A stretch of 37,281 bases of DNA, from the NCBI GenBank assembly GCA_030627125.1, contig DAOUSR010000011.1:1-37281 (forward strand), given 5' to 3'. Below are positions 26,630 through 36,088 of the stretch, piece by piece (position 1 is the first letter of the stretch; each line of letters starts with the position of its first letter). This stretch comes from Thioploca sp. GTDB taxonomy: Bacteria; Pseudomonadota; Gammaproteobacteria; Beggiatoales; Beggiatoaceae. The position numbers and the translations under genes were made by a program. The notes under the pieces were generated by a model, which worked only from the letters and a program-made list of their open reading frames with translations, had not been told where the DNA came from and did no database searches.

Positions 26630-28588
26630 ATGAAATATATCAAGGTAGGTACTGCTTCTCTTAATCAAACTCCATTAGACTGGAACAATAATCAAACCAA
26701 CATCATAGATGCTATAAATACTGCTAAGACTAATAAAGTTAATATTTTATGTCTACCAGAACTTTGTATTAGTGGTTATGGTTGTGAAGATGCTTTTTTA
26801 GCTCCGGGAACTTTACGCCAATCGTTGCGAGTATTATCTGCAATTGTGCCGCATACTGAAGATATTATTGTTGCGGTTGGTTTACCATTACTCTATCAAA
26901 ATCGAATTTACAATACTGTTGCATTATTAGTTAATGGCAATATCGCTGGTTTTGTAGTGAAACAGTTTTTACCCAATGATGGAATTCATTACGAATTACG
27001 TTGGTTTAACACCTTCCCACAGAATATACAGGCCAATATAGAAATAGACAATCAGCAATATCCAATCGGTGACATTTACTTTGATTGTGGTGGAGTGCGG
27101 ATCGGATTTGAAATTTGTGAAGAAGCTTGGGTAGCAGATAGACCTGGAATTAAATTAGCCGCAAAAGGTGTAGACATCATTCTTAATCCTAGTGCCAGTC
27201 ATTTTGAATTTGGTAAACATGAGATTAGAAAACGCTTTGTACTAGAAGGTTCACGAGCATTTAGTGTTAGTTACATCTATGCTAATCTGTTGGGCAACGA
27301 AGCTGGTAGAGCAATTTATGATGGTGATGCCATGATTGCTAGTGGGGGAAAAATACTTGCTAGCAGTAAACGTTTTAGTTTTAAATCCTATCAAATAGTT
27401 GATGCTTGGGTGGATGTGGATTTAACCCGTATCTCGCAAGCCCAAACTAGTAATTGGGGACCATCTGATTGTATTCAGATTCCTTTTAATTATCAGGTTA
27501 ATCCTCCCCAACAAAATTCACCTACTTATGAAACATGGGAAAGCAGTCCGACTCTTAAAGAGGAAGAATTTGTTCGAGCTGTTACTTTAGGATTGTTTGA
27601 TTATCTACGCAAGACTCGTTCTCGTGGTTTTGTGGTTTCTCTCAGTGGTGGAGCAGATTCTTCCGCTACTGCTTGTTTGGTACGTTTAATGGTGGAATTA
27701 GGTGTGGCCGAGCTAGGCACTAAAAAATTTGGAGCTAAAATTGGATTTGCTATTCCAGCGAAAAAAACTATCAATAATATTTTACAATTAATCCTCACTT
27801 GTGTTTATCAAGCTACGGAAAATTCTAGCAAAACTACTAAAAGAGCTGCCAGCACTTTGGCTAATAACTTAGGAGCTAAATACATAGAATTAAATGTTGA
27901 TAGTTTAGTAAAAAATTACGTTAATTTGGTATCTAATGCCATTAAACATAAGCTTAACTGGCAAGAACACGATATTGCCTTACAAAATATTCAGGCCCGA
28001 GTGCGTTCTCCCAGTGTTTGGTTGATAGCAAATCTAAATAACGCTTTATTATTAACTACTTGTAACCGCTCTGAAGTTGCTCAGGGTTATGCTACGATGG
28101 ATGGTGATACTAGTGGTGGTTTAAGTCCTTTGGCTGGTATAGATAAGGATTTTCTACGCAATTGGTTACGTTGGTTGGAACATGGGGCAACGGAATTAAC
28201 TAATATACCAGCTTTAGCTTTGGTTAATCAACAAACACCGACTGCCGAATTGCGTCCAGCCGATATGCAGCAAACTGATGAAGCGGATTTAATGCCATAT
28301 CATTTGTTAAATGTGATAGAAAAAGCTGCGATTCGGGATCGGCAAACTCCATATGAGATATTTTGTCTATTACAAATTCAATTTGGTGAATATGATAAGC
28401 AACAATTATTAACTTGGATTGAACGATTTTTTACCCTTTGGAGTCGTAATCAATGGAAACGAGAACGTTTTGCTCCTAGCTTTCATTTAGACGACAATAA
28501 TCTTGATCCTAAAACTTGGTATAGATTTCCTATATTATCAGGTGGTTATACAGAAGAATTAGCTGAAATGAAACATTTAGCTCAGTAA
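26630..28588 (+). CDS. nadE: Glutamine-dependent NAD+ synthetase NadE
   Basis: NadE amidates nicotinate adenine dinucleotide to NAD, using ammonia released from glutamine by its own N-terminal domain. The glutaminase (nitrilase-fold) domain shows LPELCISGYGCEDAF (Glu), KQFLPNDGIHYE (Lys) and FEICEEAW (Cys). The C-terminal synthetase has the ATP loop SLSGGADSSA and later ATMDGDTSGGLSPLAGIDK. A TTG at 26576 would add 18 residues; the ATG at 26630 is preferred because the conserved core begins immediately with MKYIKVGTASLN, leaving 652 residues. It completes the pathway that nadA begins. Confidence 0.95.
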   Translation: MKYIKVGTASLNQTPLDWNNNQTNIIDAINTAKTNKVNILCLPELCISGYGCEDAFLAPGTLRQSLRVLSAIVPHTEDIIVAVGLPLLYQNRIYNTVALLVNGNIAGFVVKQFLPNDGIHYELRWFNTFPQNIQANIEIDNQQYPIGDIYFDCGGVRIGFEICEEAWVADRPGIKLAAKGVDIILNPSASHFEFGKHEIRKRFVLEGSRAFSVSYIYANLLGNEAGRAIYDGDAMIASGGKILASSKRFSFKSYQIVDAWVDVDLTRISQAQTSNWGPSDCIQIPFNYQVNPPQQNSPTYETWESSPTLKEEEFVRAVTLGLFDYLRKTRSRGFVVSLSGGADSSATACLVRLMVELGVAELGTKKFGAKIGFAIPAKKTINNILQLILTCVYQATENSSKTTKRAASTLANNLGAKYIELNVDSLVKNYVNLVSNAIKHKLNWQEHDIALQNIQARVRSPSVWLIANLNNALLLTTCNRSEVAQGYATMDGDTSGGLSPLAGIDKDFLRNWLRWLEHGATELTNIPALALVNQQTPTAELRPADMQQTDEADLMPYHLLNVIEKAAIRDRQTPYEIFCLLQIQFGEYDKQQLLTWIERFFTLWSRNQWKRERFAPSFHLDDNNLDPKTWYRFPILSGGYTEELAEMKHLAQ

Positions 28589-28658
28589 CTTGATGTTATG
28601 TAACTAAATTTGTAATTGCTCACTCCCCCCAATTAAGAAAAAATAGAAGTCAAAGCCT

Positions 28659-28759
28659 GGTAGGGTTGGTGCAATGAAATGAAACCGACCAAACATATTA
28701 ATCAATAATTTATTGTTTATATCATAATGGTCGGTTACGCTTTGCTTCATCGACCCTAC
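28659..28759. repeat. REPIN-like inverted pair with GTAGGGT heads
   Basis: The left arm begins GTAGGGTTGG and ends ACCGACCA; the right arm, read on the other strand, begins GTAGGGTCGA and ends ACCGACCA. About 23 of 32 positions match. REP sequences characteristically start GTAG, and two in inverted orientation make a REPIN. No RAYT transposase is in the window. Confidence 0.65.
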
Positions 28760-29002
28760 GAGTTTTCAGGATAACCAGTCGTTGAAGTCGACAATTTACG
28801 TCCTTGTCTCGTACCGCTTAACATAATACGTTAGATTTTTAAAATGATATATGAGAATCATAGGTGTTCGTGGTAATTCCTAATATTTTTGGAATAGGCT
28901 TTAATTTAAATAGCTTATTCAAATGGTTCTTAAAATTTAATAAAAAATGAATTAGCCGTAGGCTTACAGCGTTTCCCAATTGAATATATAAATACAAATT
29001 AT

Positions 29003-29059
29003 TGATATTTATATCGAATTTAGTTAAGAATTAAGCATTCATAACTAAGAATTGCTATA
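29003..29059 (-). repeat. Dispersed repeat, ATATAAATATCA family, copy 2 (long form)
   Basis: On the minus strand this reads TATAGCAATTCTTAG, then TTATGAATGCTTAAT, then ATATAAATATCA. It therefore joins the features of both shorter copies (26514-26548 and 31609-31645). Confidence 0.55.
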
Positions 29060-29165
29060 AAATTACCCATTACGGCCATTAAATTAAGCTATGCAAGAAT
29101 CTAAAAACTTTTTCAGATTATAATTTTCTTAATGTAATGACAATAGCGGGTAATATTTCCATATT

Positions 29166-29441
29166 CTAAGCTGCAACTGCAACAGGGGCAGGTACAATAC
29201 TAACAAATTTCCGATTTTTGGGGCCTTTAACTTCAAATAGAACTACACCATCAGAAGTGGCAAACAAAGTATCGTCTTTACCTATACCAACATTTACACC
29301 CGGATGAAATTTAGTACCACGTTGGCGTACCAAAATATTACCAGATAAAACTTGTTGACCACCATAACGCTTAATTCCTAAACGTTTAGCATTAGAATCA
29401 CGTCCATTGCGACTACTACCGCCAGCTTTTTTATGTGCCAT
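29166..29441 (-). CDS. rpmA: 50S ribosomal protein L27
   Basis: L27 sits near the peptidyl-transferase centre. The 91-residue protein begins [16 protein letters not shown] and contains [19 protein letters not shown] and [20 protein letters not shown], diagnostic for L27. It is 9 bp downstream of rplU and co-transcribed with it. The usual third gene, obgE, does not follow; intergenic DNA with repeats does. Confidence 0.98.
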   Translation of the reverse strand: MAHKKAGGSSRNGRDSNAKRLGIKRYGGQQVLSGNILVRQRGTKFHPGVNVGIGKDDTLFATSDGVVLFEVKGPKNRKFVSIVPAPVAVAA

Positions 29442-29450
29442 ATTTTTTCC

Positions 29451-29771
29451 TTAAATATTGTTAGCTATTATACTAGTAATTTTTACATCAGTATAAGATT
29501 GTCGATGTCCCATTTGTTTCATATGGTGTTTACGTCGTTTAAACTTAACGATTTTAATTTTTTTGCCACGTCCATGAGCTTCTATAGTTGCAGTAACTTT
29601 ACCACCATCAACGTGAGGACTACCAATTTCGATTTTATCACCATCTGCTACTAGTAACACATCATCAAATTCAATGCTATCACCTTCATTTGCGAAAAGT
29701 TTTTCTACTCTAAGAACATCACCTTGTGACACTTTATATTGCTTACCACCAGTCTTCATTACTGCATACAT
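29451..29771 (-). CDS. rplU: 50S ribosomal protein L21
   Basis: L21 is a 23S rRNA-binding protein of the large subunit. The 106-residue product begins [20 protein letters not shown] and has the C-terminal [20 protein letters not shown] pattern typical of L21. It is followed by rpmA after 9 bp. Upstream is 114 bp of DNA with a partial dispersed repeat (29863-29878). Confidence 0.98.
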   Translation of the reverse strand: MYAVMKTGGKQYKVSQGDVLRVEKLFANEGDSIEFDDVLLVADGDKIEIGSPHVDGGKVTATIEAHGRGKKIKIVKFKRRKHHMKQMGHRQSYTDVKITSIIANNI

Positions 29772-29862
29772 AACATTCTGTTCCTAATTTTATCTGATCT
29801 ATAATTATATCATAAAGAAGTTATAAAACCAATCTTTATCAGAGCCACTGGGCGACTGCATA

Positions 29863-29878
29863 ATTAAGAATTGCTATA
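29863..29878 (-). repeat. Partial dispersed repeat, TAAGAATTGCTATA end
   Basis: ATTAAGAATTGCTATA here equals the end of the ATATAAATATCA-family copies at 29003-29059 and 31609-31645. Only this terminal block is present, just downstream of the DUF4173 gene and upstream of rplU. Confidence 0.4.
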
Positions 29879-29885
29879 TAATCAT

Positions 29886-31391
29886 TTACAGGTTATATTC
29901 AATTTCACAGTTTGGTTTAGTTTGCTCTAACCATAATTGTTGAGCATTATATTGTGCCAAATTAAATGCCCGCCAATCTTTATTTACTTGTAAACTTGGT
30001 AGTTTATTTAAGGAATTCCATAATTGACAACGTTCTTGGATATATGGCATGTTTGCTAATATCGCAGGAACAGCATCAGTGCTTAAAGAAGCTATATAAG
30101 AAGCATCAAACCGTTGTTCAGCTTGTAAACGAGCCAAATTAAATTTTGCTATCTGAGCGTCAGGATTTATAAAATTTAATGCCGCTATAAAAAACATACC
30201 ACTAATAATTACACCAAAAATAAACCTAGTTCTTCTACCACATAAAATAGTAAAACCGAACCAAATAAATAACACCACTAGCCATAACATAAAAATACTG
30301 GTATAAAAACGTAATTCAGTAAAACCATAAACCTTAGTATATAAATACATTCTATGTGCTGCTGAAGCTTCGATGCTCATGGCCATAATTATCATTATTA
30401 CAGATAAATATTGGTAAAGTTTTTTTTCAAATCGGCTATAAGGTCGGTATAACCAATGAGAGAAAATTAGTAATACTATTACTAACAATATTACTGCTAC
30501 TAATTGCATGAACCCACGTCGAGCATAGTTGGAATAAGTTAGCCCATCTAACGACTGTACTAAAGCATCCCCACCAAAAAAATAAGTAAATTGGATTGCA
30601 ATAAAACTTAAAAATAATAAATTAACTGCTCCAAGTATCATTCCAGTTTCAATACAACCAAGTCGCCAAACTGGTAAATATAATTTTTCGGTATTTTCTG
30701 TCAAACTGTGAGTTAATATAGTTCCACGTAATATAGCTATGGAAAACCAAGTGCATACGATGAATATAGCTATAAAACGTAATACAGCTTCCTCACTTAA
30801 TCCCCAATCTAATGACTCATGAACTGCTTGCTCAAATCTAGCATCAGAAGCAATGAGTAATAGCCCAAAAATCAATAACATTGGTATGGTAACCATTATC
30901 CCTCTAACAGTAGAATGGACATTATCGCCCCAACGATTTTTAACTTCACTCCACTGTATATCTTCATATATTAGTCCACGATAGCTACTAATACTGTATT
31001 CTATGGATAATAAAAAATCCTGAAATACTTGATAAATTTCAAGCTGACGTAATTTTGGTCTAGTTCCAGCATTAAAGGCAAGACTAATCGTCAATAATAA
31101 TCCTAAATAACTTAAGCTATTTAATACTAAAGAATCTCGCCAGATTAAAGCTAAAATGAAAAACGTCCCGCTTGCTGCCAAAACATATTCACGATAACTC
31201 ATATATAGACTACTTAAGTTTCTAATAATCAATATAAAAGCTATCAATAATAAACCAAAAAGGGTAATATTAAATCCCCAAGTTTTGCCATCAAATAGGA
31301 ACATTCCTACTATTCCCATGAATATGCTAGTTATTAAGATGATTAGACCAGTTATTGTTTGATGAGTTATTTCACTTTCTAAGTAATTCAT
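29886..31391 (-). CDS. DUF4173 (DUF4153-related) polytopic membrane protein
   Basis: The 501-residue protein has roughly a dozen hydrophobic segments and the pattern of DUF4173: TVRGIMVTIPMLLIFGLLLI, ASDARFEQAV, and later YARRGFMQLVAVILLVIVLL. A hydrophilic C-terminal tail of about 90 residues follows the last helix. Function of the family is unknown. It is alone on its strand, 114 bp from rplU, and divergent from the ABC ATPase across 279 bp. Start ATG 31389-31391. Confidence 0.8.
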   Translation of the reverse strand: MNYLESEITHQTITGLIILITSIFMGIVGMFLFDGKTWGFNITLFGLLLIAFILIIRNLSSLYMSYREYVLAASGTFFILALIWRDSLVLNSLSYLGLLLTISLAFNAGTRPKLRQLEIYQVFQDFLLSIEYSISSYRGLIYEDIQWSEVKNRWGDNVHSTVRGIMVTIPMLLIFGLLLIASDARFEQAVHESLDWGLSEEAVLRFIAIFIVCTWFSIAILRGTILTHSLTENTEKLYLPVWRLGCIETGMILGAVNLLFLSFIAIQFTYFFGGDALVQSLDGLTYSNYARRGFMQLVAVILLVIVLLIFSHWLYRPYSRFEKKLYQYLSVIMIIMAMSIEASAAHRMYLYTKVYGFTELRFYTSIFMLWLVVLFIWFGFTILCGRRTRFIFGVIISGMFFIAALNFINPDAQIAKFNLARLQAEQRFDASYIASLSTDAVPAILANMPYIQERCQLWNSLNKLPSLQVNKDWRAFNLAQYNAQQLWLEQTKPNCEIEYNL

Positions 31392-31608
31392 ATATTTAAG
31401 TATTTATAAAGTATTATTTAGACACAATTCAAACCCTAATTCTAGGCTTAAAAAATTATAATTACATTGACTAGAGAACATTTTCGCATTAAAGTTTAAA
31501 AATTTCTAATAGCATATCAGATTTAAAGTTAGAAGGAAGCAATAATTCTTTTCAATATTTTCATAAGCGTATTTTTTTTCGTAAGTTTATTGAATATGCC
31601 TTTACCAT

Positions 31609-31645
31609 ATATAGCAATTCTTAATGAAATTTTATATAAATATCA
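31609..31645 (+). repeat. Dispersed repeat, ATATAAATATCA family, copy 3
   Basis: This reads TATAGCAATTCTTAATGAAA followed shortly by ATATAAATATCA. It shares the second half with 26514-26548 and the first with 29003-29059. It lies 25 bp upstream of the ABC ATPase start and so may carry or displace its promoter. Confidence 0.55.
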
Positions 31646-31670
31646 AGCTCTTAAAATACTATAATTAACC

Positions 31671-32438
31671 ATGAATACTCTAGAATTGAAACAAGCTGGG
31701 CTAAAAATTGAAGAACGTTGGTTAGTACAAAAAGTATCTTTAGTCGTACCACCTCAAAAATTAACAATTCTTATTGGGCCTAATGGAGCTGGCAAAACAA
31801 CTTTATTGAAGTTATTGGCTGGATTATGGAAATTAACAGAAGGAGAAGTAATTTTAAATGGAAGTAATTTACAAAATTTAAAACGAGTGGAATTAGCCAA
31901 ACAACTGACTTTTGTACCCCAAAACAGTAATATTAATTTTGCTTTCACTGTACAAGATATAGTAATGATGGGACGTAATCCGCATCTTATACGATTTCAA
32001 CCAGTAATAGGGATTAATCATGTTAAACAGGCTATGATAAGAACTGATACTATCCATCTTGCGGAACGATTAATTACCAAGCTTTCTGGCGGTGAAATGC
32101 AACGAGTTATAATTGCTCGCAGCCTTGCCACTCAAGCTAAGATAATTCTGTTAGATGAGCCTACATCAAGCCTTGATATATCTCATGCCATTGAAATATT
32201 AGAGCTATTGAAAGAATTGGTTGCTGAAGGTTATACCATAATATTGTCAATACATGATATAAATTTAGCTATACGTTATGCTGATAATATTATTCTTATA
32301 AATCAAGGTAGTGTTATTGATAATGGCTCACCAGTCCTAACTGATGAAATGATAAGTAATATTTTTAAGGTAGAAGTAGAGAGATTTACTAATAATACGG
32401 GAAAAGAGATGTTGTTTTTTAAACAGTTAAAACCTTGA
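31671..32438 (+). CDS. ABC transporter ATP-binding protein, iron-complex/haem/cobalamin import type
   Basis: This 255-residue ATPase has Walker [11 protein letters not shown], a Q-loop in FVPQNSNINF, signature LSGGEMQRV, Walker B IILLDEPTSSLD and switch His in LSIHDINLA. The sequence between (VQDIVMMGRNPHL) matches the FecE/HmuV/BtuD branch that drives import of iron-siderophores, haem or vitamin B12. No permease or binding-protein gene is adjacent, so it is an orphan here; partners may be elsewhere. The substrate cannot be fixed from sequence. A dispersed repeat lies immediately upstream and an inverted repeat immediately downstream. Confidence 0.88.
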   Translation: MNTLELKQAGLKIEERWLVQKVSLVVPPQKLTILIGPNGAGKTTLLKLLAGLWKLTEGEVILNGSNLQNLKRVELAKQLTFVPQNSNINFAFTVQDIVMMGRNPHLIRFQPVIGINHVKQAMIRTDTIHLAERLITKLSGGEMQRVIIARSLATQAKIILLDEPTSSLDISHAIEILELLKELVAEGYTIILSIHDINLAIRYADNIILINQGSVIDNGSPVLTDEMISNIFKVEVERFTNNTGKEMLFFKQLKP

Positions 32439-32753
32439 AAATAATAATTGTTCCAAATGAATAATACCTTCGCCAATTTGATGGTTATTTTGGGAATGAA
32501 GCGAAGCGTATTTCTCGAAACAACAAATTCTTGCATTGGCGAAGGTATTGTTTTTAACCAAGAGCCTGTTATCGAATGCTTTAATTATGGATAAGTTTTA
32601 TCCCATCAAGTAGTTTACCCATTATATAACTAAATTCGCATTTTGTGATTTTAGCGTTTTTTAGTAAAAATTTCAAGAAATACTTGAGTTAGTCAAAATT
32701 TATACTATATATTTATACTTGTCATTTTATATATCTAGCAACAGGTCTCCTAC
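32439..32753. other. 315-bp region between the ABC ATPase and nasA
   Basis: It contains the 87-bp inverted repeat at 32463-32549, which could end transcription of the ATPase gene, then about 200 AT-rich bases that should include the nasA promoter. A Shine-Dalgarno-like AGGTCTCC lies just before the nasA ATG. No gene is seen. Confidence 0.5.
32463..32549. repeat. Inverted repeat with perfect 14-bp arms
   Basis: AATACCTTCGCCAA (32463-32476) pairs perfectly with TTGGCGAAGGTATT (32536-32549) around 59 bp. The interior contains GAATGAAGCGAAGCGTATTT, resembling the GATGAAGCAAAGCGTA block of the REPIN-like pair at 28659-28759. It may be a further REP-type member, or a terminator for the ABC gene. 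Confidence 0.65.
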
Positions 32754-35396
32754 ATGTCCAGTACCCAAACCACTTGTCCCTACTGCGGAGTAGGTTGTGG
32801 CATTATTGCTCAAACTGATTCTACTAAATCTGTCACTATTCAAGGTGATAAATCTCATCCAGCTAACTTTGGTAAATTATGTTCTAAAGGTATAGCATTA
32901 AGTGGAACTTTAGGTTTAGAAGGTCGTCTCTTACATCCAGAAATAGATAATAATTCATGTGATTGGAATACTGCTTTAGACAAAGTAGCCACTGAATTTA
33001 AACAGATTATAGAACAATATGGCCCACAAGCAATCGCATTTTATGTGTCTGGGCAGTTATTGACAGAAGACTATTATGTTGCCAATAAATTAATGAAAGG
33101 TTTTATCGGTGCAGGTAATATCGATACTAATTCCAGACTTTGTATGTCTTCCAGTCTTTCTGGATATAAACGAGCATTTGGTAGCGATACTGTGCCAGGT
33201 AATTATGAAGATGTGGAACAATCCGATTTAGTCGTATTAGTTGGAAGTAATTTAGCTTGGTGTCATCCGATTCTATTTCAACGGCTGATGATAGCCAAGG
33301 AAAAACATCCTAACCAAAAAATAGTTGTAATCGATCCACGCCACACTGCAACCTGTGAAATAGCTGATACTCATTTGGCAATAAAAGCTGGTAGTGATAT
33401 TTGGTTATTCAATGGCTTGCTGGATTTTTTACGTCATAATGATTATTTAGACTATGAATATTTAGAACAAGCCACTGATGGATTTGCTGCTGCCTTTCAA
33501 ACAGCTAGAGAATCAAGTGGTTCAATTTCAGGTATATCTCAACGCACTGGCCTAGAAGAAGAACAAATTTTAGAATTTTTCCAATTATTTGCAGATAATA
33601 AAAAAGTTGTAACTTTATATTCCCAAGGAGTAAATCAATCAACCAGCGGTACTGACAAAGTAAATAGTATCATAAATTGTCATTTGGCAACTGGACGCTT
33701 AGGTCAAGTAGGAATGGGACCATTTTCTATGACTGGCCAACCAAACGCTATGGGCGGTAGAGAAGTTGGTGCTTTAGCCAATCAATTAGCTTCCCATATG
33801 GATTTTTCAGCGGAACATTGTGATTTGGTGCAGGAATTTTGGCAAGCATCTAATATTGCTACCTCTCCAGGTTTGAAAGCAATCGATTTATTTAATGCAG
33901 TTCATGCTGGCGAAGTGAAAGCTATTTGGATTATGGCGACCAATCCAGTGGTCAGTTTACCCAATGCTAATTTAGTCAAACAAGCACTGGCAGAATGTGA
34001 ATTAGTGATAGTTTCAGATTGCGTACGAGATAATGATACTACTGCTCATGCTAATGTATTATTTCCAACTTTAGCTTGGGGAGAAAAAAATGGCACAGTG
34101 ACAAATTCTGAACGCCGAATTTCTAGACAAAGAACTTTTTTACCAGCTCCAGCCGAAACTAAAGCAGATTGGTGGATTTTAAGTCAAGTTGCTCAACGTA
34201 TGGGTTATGAGAAGGCTTTTGCTTACAATTCCTCTGCTGATATTTTTCGAGAATATGTAGCTTTATCTGGGTATAAAAATGAAGGAACTAGAGATTTCGA
34301 TTTAAGTGGTTTATTACCATTTTCTGATGAAGAATATCAAGCATTAAAACCAGTTCAATGGCCGATCTGTGATTCTTCAGAACATTGTACTGGCTTGCGT
34401 GGGACTGAACGTATGTTTGCTGATAAACGGTTTTTTACCAGCAGTGGCAAGGCTCAATTTATTAGTATAACTCCACGTCCACCAGCAAGTTTACCAGATA
34501 TTAAATTTCCCTTTGTACTTAATACAGGTAGAATTCGGGATCAATGGCACACTATGACTCGTACTGGAATAGCACGATTATTACGTCATACTGGTGAATC
34601 ATATGTGGAAATCCATCCTAATGATGCTCAAACTGCCAATATTAATCATGGTAGCTTAGTTACTGTTTCTAGTCGTTTAGGTAAATGGATGGGAAGAGCT
34701 AAATTGACTACCAATCAGCAAATGGGAAATTTATTTATTCCAATGCACTTTAACAGTCAAACTAGTAATTGTGCAAGAGTTGATGTGTTAGTAGCACCAC
34801 ATACTGATCCAATTTCTGGCCAACCTGAATTTAAACATACTCCAGTTAAAATTAGTGCGTATCGTCCAATATGGCAAGGATTTATTTTATCCAAACAACC
34901 TTTAACTTTACCAACTAAAGACATTGATTATTCAGTGAAAATACTTAGTGATAATTGTTGGCGATATGAATTGGCTGGTGAAACTAAACCTGATAATTGG
35001 AATTTATGGTTGCATCATAATTTTGGGGCGAATTTAGAATGGCTTGAGTATCAGGATCGAGCTAATGGCTGTTATAACTATGCTAATCTTATCCAAGATC
35101 GTTTGAATATTTGTATGTTTATCGGTAAAGATGAAAATTTACCAAATCGACATGGTTTGATTCAATTATTCACTAGAGATAAATTAACTCCAGCGGAACG
35201 ACTGGCTTTATTGACTGGACATAATGATGAGCATAGAAATAATACTATCTGTGCTTGTTTTAATGTAGGTCATAATGAATTAGTTGCCGCAATCAAAGAA
35301 TATGATTTAAAAACTGTTGCCCAAATTGGTGAGAAAATTCAAGCCGGAAGTAATTGTGGTTCTTGTATTCCAGAATTGAAAGCTTTGCTTAAATGA
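32754..35396 (+). CDS. nasA: Assimilatory-type nitrate reductase, catalytic subunit
   Basis: NasA reduces nitrate to nitrite with a molybdopterin centre. The 880-residue protein starts with a [4Fe-4S] motif (C8, C11, C15 in TTCPYCGVGCGI, and C43 in GKLCSKG). C130 in NSRLCMSSSLSGYKR is the likely Mo ligand. The C-terminus carries a BFD-like [2Fe-2S] domain (TICACFNVGHNE ... NCGSCIPELKAL), as in the bacterial NasA type that takes electrons within the cytoplasm. There is no signal peptide. nirBD, nasB and nitrate transporter genes are not adjacent, so it is isolated. Related formate dehydrogenases share the fold, but the C-terminal [2Fe-2S] domain favours NasA. Confidence 0.93.
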   Translation: MSSTQTTCPYCGVGCGIIAQTDSTKSVTIQGDKSHPANFGKLCSKGIALSGTLGLEGRLLHPEIDNNSCDWNTALDKVATEFKQIIEQYGPQAIAFYVSGQLLTEDYYVANKLMKGFIGAGNIDTNSRLCMSSSLSGYKRAFGSDTVPGNYEDVEQSDLVVLVGSNLAWCHPILFQRLMIAKEKHPNQKIVVIDPRHTATCEIADTHLAIKAGSDIWLFNGLLDFLRHNDYLDYEYLEQATDGFAAAFQTARESSGSISGISQRTGLEEEQILEFFQLFADNKKVVTLYSQGVNQSTSGTDKVNSIINCHLATGRLGQVGMGPFSMTGQPNAMGGREVGALANQLASHMDFSAEHCDLVQEFWQASNIATSPGLKAIDLFNAVHAGEVKAIWIMATNPVVSLPNANLVKQALAECELVIVSDCVRDNDTTAHANVLFPTLAWGEKNGTVTNSERRISRQRTFLPAPAETKADWWILSQVAQRMGYEKAFAYNSSADIFREYVALSGYKNEGTRDFDLSGLLPFSDEEYQALKPVQWPICDSSEHCTGLRGTERMFADKRFFTSSGKAQFISITPRPPASLPDIKFPFVLNTGRIRDQWHTMTRTGIARLLRHTGESYVEIHPNDAQTANINHGSLVTVSSRLGKWMGRAKLTTNQQMGNLFIPMHFNSQTSNCARVDVLVAPHTDPISGQPEFKHTPVKISAYRPIWQGFILSKQPLTLPTKDIDYSVKILSDNCWRYELAGETKPDNWNLWLHHNFGANLEWLEYQDRANGCYNYANLIQDRLNICMFIGKDENLPNRHGLIQLFTRDKLTPAERLALLTGHNDEHRNNTICACFNVGHNELVAAIKEYDLKTVAQIGEKIQAGSNCGSCIPELKALLK

Positions 35397-35425
35397 TATA
35401 ATTAATTGTGAATGGTTAACTGTGA

Positions 35426-36088
35426 ATTATTAATTGTGTTGCTAGAAAAAACCCAAGTCGTGATAATATTTATCAATCTCTTCGTAGGCCACCAGGAGGC
35501 TATAAATCTTCTTGGTATAAATTAGAAAATTGGGGTGCTGAAAAAATCCGAGCAGCTCAGGTAATTGCTAATCTTCTTATTGCTATTGATGTCCTTGATT
35601 TCAAAGAAAAGAATATAGCAACGTATGCCTATTTGCAGTATTTGGCTGATAATGAACCTCAACTTGGTATGAAACGGATTGTAGATTTTGAACAAACTGA
35701 TGCTAATTTAACTACCAACTTTAGGGTAAATAATCGCACTGTATCTACTGATTATGAACTAACAGAATCCGATAAGCTTGATTTATCTGTTGATATTGAT
35801 CCACAAGATGTTGGTGAGGATGGTTCTATTTATACGGTTGCTTCATTAGATGGAACTACTTTTATGAAGGATAATAATGGTAGTTTAAGTAACTTAGTTG
35901 CTAGTACGACTAAACGGCTTGGTATTAAAGAGAGACATTCAATAGCTAGTGATTTAAGCGGTTTAATTGGTAACTTTGCTGTTTTTGTTGGATATAAAAA
36001 TGAGCAGGGAAATTTAATTTATAATTCTCAACCTATTGAATTTAATGTAATTAAATCTAAAACTTCATTATTATCACCAAGCTGGTGA
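35426..36088 (+). pseudogene. Upstream part of a disrupted FGE/SUMF1-domain gene
   Basis: The frame is open from 35426 (after a TGA at 35423-35425) to a TGA at 36086-36088, but it has no convincing start, so the true 5' end is probably lost. It begins ARKNPSRDNIYQSLRRPPGG and contains LRVN-like FRVNNRTVSTDYELTESDKL and IASDLSGLIGNFAVFVGYKN, a beta-rich domain I cannot name. A shift at the A4 run 36059-36062 takes it out of frame. Removing one A joins it to the SUMF1 domain, reading KSKLHYYHQAGEVFQDTLKD. Confidence 0.6.

Larger units (their letters stand above)
28589..29165. other. 577-bp intergenic region between nadE and rpmA
   Basis: Two convergent genes (nadE and rpmA) leave 577 bp with no recognisable gene. 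It holds the REPIN-like inverted pair 28659-28759 and the minus-strand dispersed repeat 29003-29059. The rest shows no coding, RNA or terminator signal that I can support. Confidence 0.55.

Noticed and set aside
29433-29654. Plus-strand reading frame across rpmA/rplU
   Set aside because: Antisense shadow of rplU; no independent support.
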